From positions 1 to 60,986 of the forward strand of contig NZ_AAWS01000055.1 in the NCBI RefSeq assembly GCF_000169175.1: 60,986 nt of DNA, given 5' to 3'. The DNA is from Microscilla marina ATCC 23134. GTDB taxonomy: Bacteria; Bacteroidota; Bacteroidia; Cytophagales; Microscillaceae. The position numbers and the translations under genes were made by a program. Of the stretch, positions 1 to 7,961 are shown one piece after another. The stretch's first letter is position 1. Each line of letters opens with the position of its first letter. Under the pieces are notes generated by a model. The model did not search any database. It had not been told where the DNA came from and worked only from the letters and a program-made list of their open reading frames with translations.

Positions 1-207
1 CAAAATACCCCTTGGCAAAGCTTCATCATATTGAGGCAAATCAATATCTTCACAAAAAAGAGACATGGCGGTTTCGTCGTCATCATCGTTTTCTTCGCCG
101 TCTTTTTCTATCCCCAAATCAGGGGTTTGCGCTATGTACCGATCAAAATCTCTTTGATCATTAAAAAAACCTACCCAAACAAATATTTTCTCTTCTGTCA
201 TTGTCAT
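1..207 (-). CDS. Imm22-like immunity protein (partial, C-terminus outside window)
   Basis: The first 69 codons of a minus-strand gene are present and the rest runs off the left edge. The N-terminus has the pattern FVWVGFFND followed by a DFDRYI helix, and then an acidic run of Glu and Asp. This resembles the Imm22 family, small cytoplasmic proteins that neutralise polymorphic or contact-dependent toxins. Two in-frame ATGs lie at 207 and 201, and either could be the start. The gene follows a 58-residue peptide gene by 63 bases in the same direction, so the two may be co-transcribed. No toxin gene is visible here; it could lie beyond the edge. The family call rests on the N-terminal motif only, so it is moderate at best. 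Confidence 0.5.
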   Translation of the reverse strand, partial: MTMTEEKIFVWVGFFNDQRDFDRYIAQTPDLGIEKDGEENDDDDETAMSLFCEDIDLPQYDEALPRGIL

Positions 208-270
208 AAAAAAAAATCCCCTTACTGCATACAACCACAATAAGGGGAAACATAATGTACTTTTTAAAAT

Positions 271-447
271 CTACTTTTTGTCCGACTCAACGCCGTTATC
301 ATCTAATAAACCACAGTAGAAAGCCTCGTTGCCAGCACCTGACATGCATATAGGCGTGCTTTGGTTATCTGCCGAGGAGTTTTGAGTGGCTGCTAACGAC
401 TCCTTGTTCGTTTTGTTGTTTAGTTCGAGTGTATAATTCATCTTCAT
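271..447 (-). CDS. 58-residue Cys-containing peptide, unknown (possible peptide precursor)
   Basis: A short complete ORF starts with MKMNYTLELNNKTNKESLAA and ends VESDKK. It has a polar, leader-like first half. The second half holds two cysteines (in PICMSGAG and FYCGLL) 13 residues apart. There is no signal peptide or membrane segment. The layout, an Asn/Lys/Leu-rich leader followed by a Gly/Cys/Ser core, is reminiscent of small ribosomal peptide precursors of Bacteroidota, but I see no modification enzyme nearby. The downstream Imm22-like gene on the same strand raises the idea of a toxin/immunity or bacteriocin pair. Start could be 447 or 441. Coding status is supported by clean frame and codon use only. 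Confidence 0.45.
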   Translation of the reverse strand: MKMNYTLELNNKTNKESLAATQNSSADNQSTPICMSGAGNEAFYCGLLDDNGVESDKK

Positions 448-778
448 TTAGTATATATTATAGTATCAAATGATGAACCCGTGTTGAGTTCAATAACTAT
501 TGCTTTGATAAAAGCAAAACCTGATAGTCATGATAACTTATTTCGAAATAAGTTAAATAACCTACCAAAGATACGCACTAAAATCTGAAAACGATACAAA
601 ATATGCTCATTTAGAGAAATTTCGCTAAAGTCAAATCATGTAACAAAATGGAGTAAAAAAGCCTTTTAAATAGTTTAAGGCTACTTTATTTGCCAAAAAC
701 TCACAACTGCCAAAAGTTCTTTTGGATAATATGGGCTTTTAAAAAATAAATATCCAACAGACCGATAGCACTTGGCAA
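448..778. other. Intergenic region with one terminator
   Basis: This AT-rich stretch carries the presumed promoter of the 58-residue peptide gene at its left side and the terminator of the gene ending at 779 at 653-682. I see no other gene or repeat. Confidence 0.6.
653..682 (-). terminator. Rho-independent terminator of the 162-residue secreted protein gene
   Basis: Read on the minus strand, AGCCTTAAA pairs with TTTAAAAGGCT (small bulge) and is followed directly by six T. It lies about 100 bases past the stop at 779. Confidence 0.65.
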
Positions 779-1267
779 TCAGTTGCGCACTATAGAAAAA
801 CGCCTGCCCTCTATGCGGTAACGGGTAGTTTTTTGTTGGCCGTTTTCTACTTCATGAAAAGAAACCACTCCTTTTTTGTCTCTTGATAAAGTACTGGTAT
901 AGACTGTTTTGTTGATTTTGCCATGGGTGTACAAATAACGCTGAATATTGGTGGGTTGCAGCTTTTTTTTGTGCAGTGCAGTAGCACTTAAATAGATAAT
1001 TTCGCCACCTTGGTCTGCGGTGTAATAAAAAATCACAATTGCCCTCTTTCCTGTCAACTTGGCAAACGGATATACTACTTTGTCGCCAATGGCTGCTCCT
1101 TCGGGAAATAACTTTTGTGCTTGGCGTACATCTTTGCCAGTGTAAGTTTTGCCTACCTCAAGTTCGGGAACTTTGTTCAATACTTTTTTGGTGTATTCTT
1201 GTGCTTGGCTATAAAAACTGAGCAAGCACAGGCTGGCAATGAAACAGTATAAACGGTGATTTTTCAT
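779..1267 (-). CDS. Secreted protein of unknown function, 162 aa
   Basis: The ATG at 1267 is preferred to an upstream in-frame start because it begins directly with a signal peptide: a short basic N-terminus (MKNHR), a hydrophobic core and the cleavage-like ending FYSQAQ. The mature part of about 140 residues is rich in Lys, Thr and Tyr and has alternating hydrophobic strands, suggesting a small beta-rich periplasmic or outer-membrane-facing domain. I do not recognise the family. A hairpin with a T run follows the gene. It stands alone, divergent from the isochorismatase gene. Confidence 0.7.
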   Translation of the reverse strand: MKNHRLYCFIASLCLLSFYSQAQEYTKKVLNKVPELEVGKTYTGKDVRQAQKLFPEGAAIGDKVVYPFAKLTGKRAIVIFYYTADQGGEIIYLSATALHKKKLQPTNIQRYLYTHGKINKTVYTSTLSRDKKGVVSFHEVENGQQKTTRYRIEGRRFSIVRN

Positions 1268-1452
1268 AGTATTTTTTTGATTAGTGAATAAGTAAAGGTA
1301 ACGAAATATACTGGTTTTAATTTTTGATAATTCACCCATCCGGCATTTTAGCCGATAAAACACCTCCCTGAGTTTATCAACTGTCTCTTTATGTCCGTTA
1401 AATGTCCTTTGAGTATCCCCTTAAATCCTTTAGATTTGTATACATACATTAA

Positions 1453-1471
1453 GTGATCTTTCATAAATAAT
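1453..1471 (+). repeat. 19-bp repeat, copy 1 (inverted copy at 7297-7315)
   Basis: GTGATCTTTCATAAATAAT occurs here and as its exact reverse complement at 7297-7315. The 10 bases ACATACATTA also precede both (1442-1451 and 7261-7270) in direct orientation. The second copy borders insertion-sequence debris, so this may be a scar of the same element. Confidence 0.55.
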
Positions 1472-1510
1472 TTGAGCCATTAAAGTGTATCTATTGCCCT
1501 CATTCTTCTC

Positions 1511-1553
1511 AAAAAAAAAAGCCCCATAGCTTTGGCTATGCACCGTTTTTTTT
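1511..1553. terminator. Terminator-like hairpin between divergent genes
   Basis: CATAGC and GCTATG (1525-1530, 1535-1540) form a 6-bp stem with a 4-base loop, flanked by an A run on the left and a T run on the right. It sits upstream of both neighbours, so it may end an older lost transcript or act in a 5' leader of the isochorismatase mRNA. Confidence 0.35.
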
Positions 1554-1627
1554 GAATCGTCTGAGAACAATATATTTTCTTAAATTGGCACATCTTATTT
1601 TTTCCAGATCACTAATTCAAATAAAAA

Positions 1628-2194
1628 ATGAGTTTAAGAGAAAAAAGCCCTGCCTTGTTGGTGGTAGATATTCAAAAAGGATTTGATGATATAGCTTATT
1701 GGGGAGGCGCGCGTAACAACCCTGATGCTGAAGAAAAAGCTGCCCAAATATTGAAAGCCTGGCGTACTGCCAACTTACCAGTTTTTATTATTCAGCATAG
1801 CTCTACTGAGCCCCAATCGTTGCTCAACCCTGCTCATCCTGGGTTTGAGCTACAAGACGCCTTTAAGCCTGAAGCCAATAAGTCGTTGATTGTAAAAAAC
1901 GTCAATAGTGCGTTTATTGGCACCAACCTGCAGGCACAACTCGATGCGCAAGGCATTGATACAGTGGTGATAGTAGGGCTTACTACCAACCACTGTGTGT
2001 CTACCACTACCCGTATGGCGGGCAATTTGGGTTACCATACCTATTTGATTGCTGACGCTACTGCTACCTTTGATCGGGTTGGAATCAATGGAGAAAAATA
2101 CAAGGCAGAAACGTTGCATCTTACTACCCTGGCAAACCTACGTGATGAGTTTGCCACAGTAATGAATACCGCACAGCTGCTCGAAGCCTTGTAG
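1628..2194 (+). CDS. Isochorismatase-family cysteine hydrolase
   Basis: This is a 188-residue single-domain protein of the isochorismatase-like amidohydrolase fold, the usual length of the family. The catalytic triad is readable: Asp14 in LLVVDIQ, Lys90 in IVKNVNSAF and Cys123 in TTNHCVSTT, with the cis-peptide region just before the cysteine. These enzymes hydrolyse amides or related bonds (nicotinamide, N-carbamoyl compounds, isochorismate); the true substrate cannot be told from sequence. The protein is cytoplasmic. Its stop is only three bases from the stop of the convergent monooxygenase gene, so the 3' ends of the two transcripts probably overlap. Confidence 0.88.
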   Translation: MSLREKSPALLVVDIQKGFDDIAYWGGARNNPDAEEKAAQILKAWRTANLPVFIIQHSSTEPQSLLNPAHPGFELQDAFKPEANKSLIVKNVNSAFIGTNLQAQLDAQGIDTVVIVGLTTNHCVSTTTRMAGNLGYHTYLIADATATFDRVGINGEKYKAETLHLTTLANLRDEFATVMNTAQLLEAL

Positions 2195-2197
2195 TAG

Positions 2198-3541
2198 TTA
2201 CAAAGTCTGAGACACTTGTTGCCTGGGCAAAACCTCTTTTTGTCTATAGTTTTTAGGCAAATGCTTTTTCAGACTTTTTACAAAACGGTGGTAGTCTACT
2301 GTAATGGTGTGTCGTGGGGTATCTACTTGTCTGTAGTGTGGATGAGTCACCTCACGTTCACATAATTTGGCGATGTTTTGAGGACGTTGCCATTTTCCGG
2401 CAAGCTCACGTGCCATCAATTTACTTTGTAGCTCGGCACCTGGCCATATACAACCCAGTGGTTGAAACATGCCTACAAAATAAAGGTTTTGGTAGTTGGC
2501 ATGAAACATTTTAAGGTACAAAGGCACCGGGCCTGAGCTATAGTCTATAAAATCTTTGTTGAAAAACGGATGCACCAATACAAAACCAGTACAGGCAATG
2601 ATGGTGTCATATTCACCAAAGCTGCCATCTTTGAAGCATACTGTTTTGCCCTCCAAGCGTTCAATGTCACCTTTGGGCGTTACTTTGCCGTGCCGGATTT
2701 TGTATAGTAGTTCACTATTAATGGTAGGGTGGGTTGCCCCAAACCGAGTAGTGGGTTTAGGCAGTCCGTATTTTTCGTTTGCCCCAATCATCAAACTAAT
2801 CATTAGGTCTGACAGGCGAGTGCGCAACCACGTAGGCAACCAATAAGTACGTGCCCCAAACACATCGGTGGGTACTCCCATCACAAACTTAGGGATGATG
2901 CGATACCCCCGGCGCCAGCTAATGCTGGTGTGCTTGCTCACCCGGCTGGTTTCTACTGCTACATCGCACGCCGAATTGCCTCCACCGATCACCAATACTT
3001 TTTTATCTCTGAAGGGAGTGGCTTTTTTGTAATTGTGGGAATGAATAAACTCACCCACAAACTCGCCCGGATAGTCAGGGTAACGTGGTTGCCAATGATG
3101 TCCGTTACACACCACCAAATCACTGAATACTTCGGTGCGGGTTTGCCCTTGTTGCTCAATGGTTACTTGCCAGGTGTCATTGTCTATGCGCTCGCAATGC
3201 TTGACCATTGTGTCAAATTCTATATGGTTGTATAAACCAAAGTGGCGGGCATACGCCTGAAAGTAGCGCCTTAGTTCATCGTGCGAGGGGTAGTCGGCAA
3301 CACCAGGGTCAAAATCATCGAAGGTAAAGTCTTCGTACTGCGATAAAGTTTTAGAACTAATAATATGGGTAGTTTCAAATACACTGGAATGACTCTCATT
3401 TTCATTAAAAATCCAGTTTCCTCCTACTTCCAGGTTTCTGTCATAAGCTACTGCGTTCAGCCCCTCATCCAGCAGGTTTTTAAGCGCTGTAATGCCCGAA
3501 GGTCCAGCACCGATTACACAAATGCGTTTTTGATGGCTCAT
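2198..3541 (-). CDS. Flavin-containing monooxygenase (FMO / Baeyer-Villiger type)
   Basis: The 447-residue protein has an N-terminal FAD Rossmann motif GAGPSG (residues 11-16) and a second NADPH-binding motif GGGNSA near residue 183. Between them lies the class B monooxygenase signature of the form F-x-G-x3-H-x3-Y-K, seen as FVGEFIHSHNYK near residue 160. It should use NADPH and O2 to oxygenate a soft nucleophile or ketone. The length matches the compact bacterial FMO group. It is divergent from a TetR regulator across a 107-base gap holding two palindromic operators, so it is very likely the regulated target. Substrate unknown. Confidence 0.9.
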   Translation of the reverse strand: MSHQKRICVIGAGPSGITALKNLLDEGLNAVAYDRNLEVGGNWIFNENESHSSVFETTHIISSKTLSQYEDFTFDDFDPGVADYPSHDELRRYFQAYARHFGLYNHIEFDTMVKHCERIDNDTWQVTIEQQGQTRTEVFSDLVVCNGHHWQPRYPDYPGEFVGEFIHSHNYKKATPFRDKKVLVIGGGNSACDVAVETSRVSKHTSISWRRGYRIIPKFVMGVPTDVFGARTYWLPTWLRTRLSDLMISLMIGANEKYGLPKPTTRFGATHPTINSELLYKIRHGKVTPKGDIERLEGKTVCFKDGSFGEYDTIIACTGFVLVHPFFNKDFIDYSSGPVPLYLKMFHANYQNLYFVGMFQPLGCIWPGAELQSKLMARELAGKWQRPQNIAKLCEREVTHPHYRQVDTPRHTITVDYHRFVKSLKKHLPKNYRQKEVLPRQQVSQTL

Positions 3542-3573
3542 TGTTTTTTATATAATTGGGAGATTTATAAAAA

Positions 3574-3587
3574 TGACAACCTTGTCA
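3574..3587. promoter_or_regulatory. TetR operator copy 1
   Basis: TGACA-ACCT-TGTCA is a perfect inverted repeat with a 4-base spacer, placed in the gap between the divergent monooxygenase and TetR genes. It is 33 bases upstream of the monooxygenase start. Confidence 0.7.
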
Positions 3588-3608
3588 CTTTTACAATATA
3601 CAATAAAA

Positions 3609-3622
3609 TGACAGGGCTGTCA
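3609..3622. promoter_or_regulatory. TetR operator copy 2
   Basis: TGACA-GGGC-TGTCA repeats the same half-sites and spacing exactly 35 bp from copy 1, with one further matching base pair on each side. Two identical sites in a divergent promoter fit repression of both genes by the TetR protein encoded next to it. Confidence 0.72.
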
Positions 3623-3669
3623 TTTTTTTCATTACCTTTCTTTGGTATATGCCCAAAATACTCATAGCA

Positions 3670-4266
3670 ATGAACAAAAGACTACAAAACAAGCAACAAA
3701 ACGACGCTGCTATTATGCAGGCAGCTATTACCCTTTTTGCCCAAAAAGGTATGGAAACTACTACTATAGGCGATATTGTAGCGACCAGTGGGCTGGCAAG
3801 GGGTACTTTTTATAATTATTATAAGAGCAAAGCCGAAATATGGGACAAGCTGGTTAACCAGTTGATAACACGAGTAAACGATACGCTCAAAACCCAGCGT
3901 CAAGGAGCCAAAACTGCTTATGAGTTTGTATATAGCGCGTTTATAGGATATGCTCAGGTGCTTTTGCAGCCGTTGGTGCTCCCGCTCATTATTAAAAACC
4001 AAGCCGCTTTTCGCAACAGCTTGTTTGCCAGCAATTCTTTACGTTCTATTTACAAAGACCTGGAAAACGACTTAAAAAATGCCCCTTTCTTTCAACAACT
4101 TGCCCCACAACAATACCGAATGATAAGTTATGCCATGGTGGGTAGTGGACTGGAAGTAATGATTCAATTGTTTGATCAAAAAGAGGAGTTGACTGTGGAA
4201 GAAGCAGGACGCTTTTTTACCGAGCTTTTTTTGGGAGGGATAGCCAACCTAAAACAAATCGATTAA
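3670..4266 (+). CDS. TetR/AcrR-family transcriptional regulator
   Basis: The N-terminal 60 residues form a TetR helix-turn-helix: a helix with AAITLFAQKG, then TTIGDIVATSGLARGTFYNYY and the K/E-rich start of the ligand domain. The C-terminal 130 residues are the variable ligand-binding and dimer domain. The start at 3670 (MNKRLQ) gives a typical short arm before helix 1; an in-frame ATG at 3649 would add seven residues. The gene is divergent from the flavin monooxygenase with two TGACAnnnnTGTCA palindromes in between, so it probably represses both genes and is released by a small molecule, perhaps the monooxygenase substrate. A decayed copy of its 3' end lies at 7722-7830. Confidence 0.88.
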   Translation: MNKRLQNKQQNDAAIMQAAITLFAQKGMETTTIGDIVATSGLARGTFYNYYKSKAEIWDKLVNQLITRVNDTLKTQRQGAKTAYEFVYSAFIGYAQVLLQPLVLPLIIKNQAAFRNSLFASNSLRSIYKDLENDLKNAPFFQQLAPQQYRMISYAMVGSGLEVMIQLFDQKEELTVEEAGRFFTELFLGGIANLKQID

Positions 4267-4777
4267 AGCTACAGGTGATGATTGAAATAATACTACAAAT
4301 CGCATTCGCATCAACTTTTATGAAAATCTTAATTTCTATAAACTGATTCATTGGCAGTTTAAAGGCTCCTTCAAAAGGTTACCGTTCAAACTTCCTTAAT
4401 TGAAACGACTTCTCTTCTCCATTAATCAGACATTTCACCAATGCTTTGTTTTTCTTAATCTCTACTCTTTCAGAGAGGATATTCAATACATTTTTCTATT
4501 CAAACAATGCTCCCTTAAGAATATTTACCCTTCTCCTTCTGTGTTGTATGAATAAAACACTTGAGTGTATGAATATTCTAATATTGTTTTTTGTTTATAA
4601 ATGGTGTTATTTGTTTTTTTTGACCACTCCCTCTCGAATATTTAGCGTATTTTGAATACTAAATTACCTTGTATTGATACTCTGTTTACCACTTTAATGT
4701 AAAAATTAACGCATTCATAAGATGTTTGCTACCTTGCCACAATATTTTAAACTTTTGTTAAATTTGAAATCAAACTT
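4267..4777. other. Intergenic region without recognisable gene
   Basis: These 511 AT-rich bases follow the TetR gene. Their first 80 bases are similar to 7745-7830. The only open frame of note (4446-4655) has a Phe/Leu/Cys-rich low-complexity product and no family features, so I do not call it. The right end should hold the promoter of the C10 protease. Confidence 0.5.
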
Positions 4778-6940
4778 ATGAGACACAAAAACATTTTTGT
4801 ACTATTATGCAGTATATTGTTGTTGGTAAGTACAACAATAAGGGCGCAGAGTGTATCGGAAAAGGAAGCAAAACTGGTCGCTAAAAACTATTATTCAAGC
4901 AATTTATGGGCAAAAAATCAAGAGGCTCATTTTACAGTTACCAACATTCGGTCTGAGCTTAACCCTCAGGGGCAAGTGATGTTTTATATACTACAAATAA
5001 ACAACACTGGATTTATGATTGTTGCTAACGACAAACGTGTTCCGGCAATATTGGCCCATGGTAAAACTGGCGGCGAAGATTTTAAAAACTTTGAAAGTCC
5101 AGAAATTCGCTATTTACTCAATCGGTACAAAAAACAAATTGCTTGTATCAAAGCTTCAAAAGTAAAGGCTACCCAAGCAACTGCCAAACAGTGGAATACG
5201 TTGCTTCGCAGCTCAAGGGAAAGCAAAGAAATTCCCTCTGAGGTAATTGTAGCACCATTGACTACTACCAAGTGGAACCAAATGGGGTATTATAACGACG
5301 CTGTACCCAACAACTACCCTACGGGTTGTGTACCTACAGCTATTTCTCAGTTTTTGCGCTACCACGGCACGCCTACCAAAGCTACTGGAACCAACTATTA
5401 TAAAGTATCTATGAGTCAGACCAAACACTGGCTTAACCTTGAGCAAAAAGATCATGACTGGGAGGCAATGCCCAATGTATTGAATAGCCCCAATAAAGAT
5501 GTAGCTGACTTGATGTTTTACGTAGGTGCCTCACTCAATGCGCACTATGATCAAGGCAATACAGGTGTGTATGAGCATCGCATAGCCGAAGGACTACAAC
5601 AACATTGGGGGTATGCCAACACAGGACTTATTCCTCGGGCAGATTACAACGACCAGGACTGGGCAACTATGATCAAGGCTTCACTGGACAAATCATACCC
5701 TGTGGTGTATGTAGGCTACGACGATGCGGGTGGACATACCTGGTTGGTGGATGGTTACAGTGATGACGAATATTTTCATATGAACTGGGGCTGGGGGGGC
5801 GCCTGTGATGGTTGGTTCTCGCTCAATGATTTGACTAACTGTTTTGATTGGACGTTTGACATCAACGAAAAAATTATTCTGAATACTCCCAACGCTGAAC
5901 CAATCTGGGCAGATTTGACCATAGAAAATCTGCATTTACAAGACACGGTTGTGGCAGGTGACAGGTTGGCGATAAACTTTGACCTCAAAAATATTGGAGA
6001 TGCTTATACCAACCGAGGATTTAGGCTTAATTACTATTTCTCTTCTGAGCCCGTACTTAACCCTGACTCAGCAACAGTATTTCAGTCCTGGAGCGGCGAA
6101 AATATTACAAGACCTATGCCTTTCAGAAGTGAAAAATCACTGAGTATAAGCAGTACTATCAAGAAGGATTTGGCAGCAGGTATATACTACTTCATTGTGG
6201 TAATTGACGAGAAAGATGATATTATTGAAAGCAACGAAAACAATACCTTTGTTCAGCCTGTGTATATCAAAGCAAAGGAGGTTGTGGTAGACACGCCAAG
6301 CATAGATTTGATCGTCAACTCGGTAGCAGGTACGCCTATGCAGGTGCAGGCAGGTAAAAAAATATCTTATGCCTATGGCAGTGTGCGCAATCAGGGAACC
6401 ATAAAGTCAGTGGCTACCACTCTAAAGTATTACATTTCGGCCCAGGCTACTTTCGACTCTACTGCCTTGTTTTTGGGCGAAAAAGAAATGAGGGCGCTTA
6501 ATGGCGGATCAAGTAGTTACTATACTGTCTATGGTATAACGGTTCCGGAAGACATTCCAGCCGGCGATTATTATTTATTGTTTTGGGCAGATGCCAATAA
6601 TGTCCAACCAGAAACTGATGAAACGAACAATATAAAAGCAAGCCGAAAGATTCGTGTAACTACTCCAACAAGCAGAACGTCGAAGAATATTCAGACACAA
6701 ATACAGGTGTATCCCAGCCCAACTCAAAATACATTAAAGATACATTTGGGCGGAGTAAAGGTTCAAAATATAAGCGTTTACACGCTAAACGGTGTATTTC
6801 AACGAAATATAAATGCTATTGAGCAACAAGACGGCACAATAGTATACGATACCTCAGCTCTGAAAGCAGGCACTTATCTAATGAACATAAGTTTACCTGA
6901 CGGGCACCAAATCATCAAACGCTTTCTGGTGTTTAAATAG
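4778..6940 (+). CDS. Secreted C10 (streptopain-like) cysteine protease with CARDB domains and T9SS tail
   Basis: This 720-residue protein begins with a signal peptide (MRHKNIF, hydrophobic core, IRAQS). A Spi-like pro-domain covers roughly residues 25-125. The C10 peptidase domain (about 155-385) has the nucleophile Cys184 in YPTGCVPTAIS and His320 in GGHTWLVDGY, followed by the NWGWGG strand typical of the family. Two CARDB-like adhesion domains follow (about 388-495 and 510-630). The last 75 residues, starting with VYPSPTQN, are a Por secretion sorting domain that directs export by the type IX system. It should be secreted or surface-bound, self-activating by pro-peptide cleavage, and digest host or prey protein. 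It stands alone with a strong terminator downstream. Confidence 0.92.
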   Translation: MRHKNIFVLLCSILLLVSTTIRAQSVSEKEAKLVAKNYYSSNLWAKNQEAHFTVTNIRSELNPQGQVMFYILQINNTGFMIVANDKRVPAILAHGKTGGEDFKNFESPEIRYLLNRYKKQIACIKASKVKATQATAKQWNTLLRSSRESKEIPSEVIVAPLTTTKWNQMGYYNDAVPNNYPTGCVPTAISQFLRYHGTPTKATGTNYYKVSMSQTKHWLNLEQKDHDWEAMPNVLNSPNKDVADLMFYVGASLNAHYDQGNTGVYEHRIAEGLQQHWGYANTGLIPRADYNDQDWATMIKASLDKSYPVVYVGYDDAGGHTWLVDGYSDDEYFHMNWGWGGACDGWFSLNDLTNCFDWTFDINEKIILNTPNAEPIWADLTIENLHLQDTVVAGDRLAINFDLKNIGDAYTNRGFRLNYYFSSEPVLNPDSATVFQSWSGENITRPMPFRSEKSLSISSTIKKDLAAGIYYFIVVIDEKDDIIESNENNTFVQPVYIKAKEVVVDTPSIDLIVNSVAGTPMQVQAGKKISYAYGSVRNQGTIKSVATTLKYYISAQATFDSTALFLGEKEMRALNGGSSSYYTVYGITVPEDIPAGDYYLLFWADANNVQPETDETNNIKASRKIRVTTPTSRTSKNIQTQIQVYPSPTQNTLKIHLGGVKVQNISVYTLNGVFQRNINAIEQQDGTIVYDTSALKAGTYLMNISLPDGHQIIKRFLVFK

Positions 6941-7035
6941 CATCTACCCTATTTAGTGACATGTTCGTAATGACTGTCTGTTTTTACTGTAAAAATCGAC
7001 ATTTATATTGTCCAAGTTTCTTCACATTGGGTTAA

Positions 7036-7077
7036 CTCAAGCCTTGAAAAAAACACGCTTTTTTTTCAAGGCTTTTT
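7036..7077 (+). terminator. Strong terminator of the C10 protease gene
   Basis: AAGCCTTGAAAAAAA pairs with TTTTTTTTCAAGGC around a CACG-type loop and continues into six T. The long stem sits 100 bases past the stop codon. Confidence 0.8.
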
Positions 7078-7296
7078 TATGACTAAAATCTAGATAGTGA
7101 TCTTATACCAAGTCTGATTAAAAACCCATACAAACTCACTTGTAGTGGTCTTTTTTGGCAAGACCAACACAATGCAGGTTCTTCGCTATCGTTACCCGCT
7201 CTCTTGGTCAGCTGCGCTTAAAGAGGAGGGGACAAGCTTGGTGATGGCTTTTAGATGTAGACATACATTAGTATATGGGTAATGCAACGATTTGGT

Positions 7297-7315
7297 ATTA
7301 TTTATGAAAGATCAC
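7297..7315 (-). repeat. 19-bp repeat, copy 2 (inverted relative to 1453-1471)
   Basis: This is the exact reverse complement of 1453-1471. It directly abuts a sequence AGAGTTTGTCTAAAGG that looks like an insertion-sequence terminal repeat, at the downstream end of the transposase fragment 7340-7438. Confidence 0.55.
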
Positions 7316-7339
7316 ATAAGAGTTTGTCTAAAGGAGGTC

Positions 7340-7438
7340 TTATGATGCAATGCCTGTGGCTACCCAATCGAGGCTTGTTAGGTCATTGCGCAACATCATG
7401 ATGGCATTCAAGACGCCTACGGTGAATCGTGCGATTAT
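7340..7438 (-). pseudogene. Transposase C-terminal fragment (IS4/IS5-like)
   Basis: An open segment of 32 codons ends with LRNDLTSLDWVATGIAS and a stop. Its ending is like the C-terminus of DDE transposases, and the stop is followed by an IR-like sequence on the same strand. It has no start and is cut off upstream by an in-frame stop at 7439-7441. It overlaps the OrfA fragment in another frame, which suggests fused or frameshifted debris. The family is a weak call. Confidence 0.4.
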
Positions 7439-7532
7439 TCAGACCGTAGTCTGAAGGTACTATTTTCACAGATTGACCTGACTCTAAAAGATCAATTGTC
7501 ATTCCCTTAAATTCTTGGTCATATTGTTTCAT
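7383..7532 (-). pseudogene. IS3-family OrfA transposase fragment
   Basis: Forty-nine codons begin MKQYDQEFKGM and continue through SGQSVKIVPSDYGLNNRTIH. This matches the N-terminal helix-turn-helix of IS3/IS911 OrfA proteins, which bind the element ends. The usual following tryptophan-arginine region is lost, the frame ends early at TGA, and no OrfB with an integrase core is present. It is a dead remnant. Confidence 0.6.
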
Positions 7533-7721
7533 AAGTCCTCAGATAAAGGCCCTTCTAACTAATAAATTTATAAACCATTGAAAATGAGTATGCTATAAAT
7601 TCGTTAGCTGCCTATGGAATAGGGAATAGCACTGATATTCATCGGTATATAAGGACTTGCGACTTGTCGCTTAAAGCTTGCCCCTGTTGGGGTTTCTTAC
7701 CATCACAACAAATGTAGCAAT

Positions 7722-7830
7722 GCCATTTTTGGGAAGGATACCTAAAACAAACCGATTAAAACTACCAGTGATAGTTAGAATAATACTATTTTAACTAGTT
7801 TTTAAACAAAAATTTCAATAAACAGATATT
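7722..7830 (+). pseudogene. Decayed copy of the 3' end of the TetR gene at 3670-4266
   Basis: The segment aligns with 4227-4345: a CATTTTTGGGAAGG start, then CCTAAAACAAACCGATTAAA against CCTAAAACAAATCGATTAAA, and similar bases for about 70 more. A 5-base deletion breaks the TetR frame. It covers only the last dozen codons and downstream DNA, so it is a duplication scar and not a gene. Confidence 0.6.
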
Positions 7831-7961
7831 TTTATTGTTATATTTCTATTATAACCCAATAAGTCATTATTTAGAGGGCTAAAGTTCTTTAAATATGGGG
7901 CTACCCCAAATAACATACAATGTATTTTCTAAACAACATCATCATTCAAATGAATAATGCC

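Larger units (their letters stand above)
1268..1627. other. Divergent intergenic region with hairpin and repeat
   Basis: The region lies between two divergent genes. It contains a 19-bp sequence (1453-1471) repeated in inverted orientation at 7297-7315, and a small hairpin flanked by A and T runs at 1511-1553. No gene seen. Confidence 0.5.
6941..7961. other. Long intergenic region of mobile-element and gene fragments
   Basis: About 1 kb without an intact gene. In order it holds the terminator of the protease gene, a GC-richer stretch with the small hairpin GGTCTT/AAGACC (about 7149-7167), one half of a 19-bp repeat and a transposase-type inverted-repeat-like sequence (around 7319-7336). Two transposase fragments and a decayed copy of the TetR 3' end follow, then the promoter region of DPP IV. 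Confidence 0.65.

Noticed and set aside
31-243. 70-residue open frame on the plus strand
   Set aside because: It overlaps the minus-strand Imm22-like gene whose protein has family features; the plus product is low-complexity and aromatic-rich.
4446-4655. 69-residue open frame after the TetR gene
   Set aside because: Phe/Leu/Cys-rich, no recognisable domain and no support from neighbours.
4759-4766. TAAATTTG as a Bacteroidota -7 box for the C10 protease
   Set aside because: It would leave only about 5 bases of leader before the start and the spacing to the next TTG is slightly long; too weak to list as a promoter.
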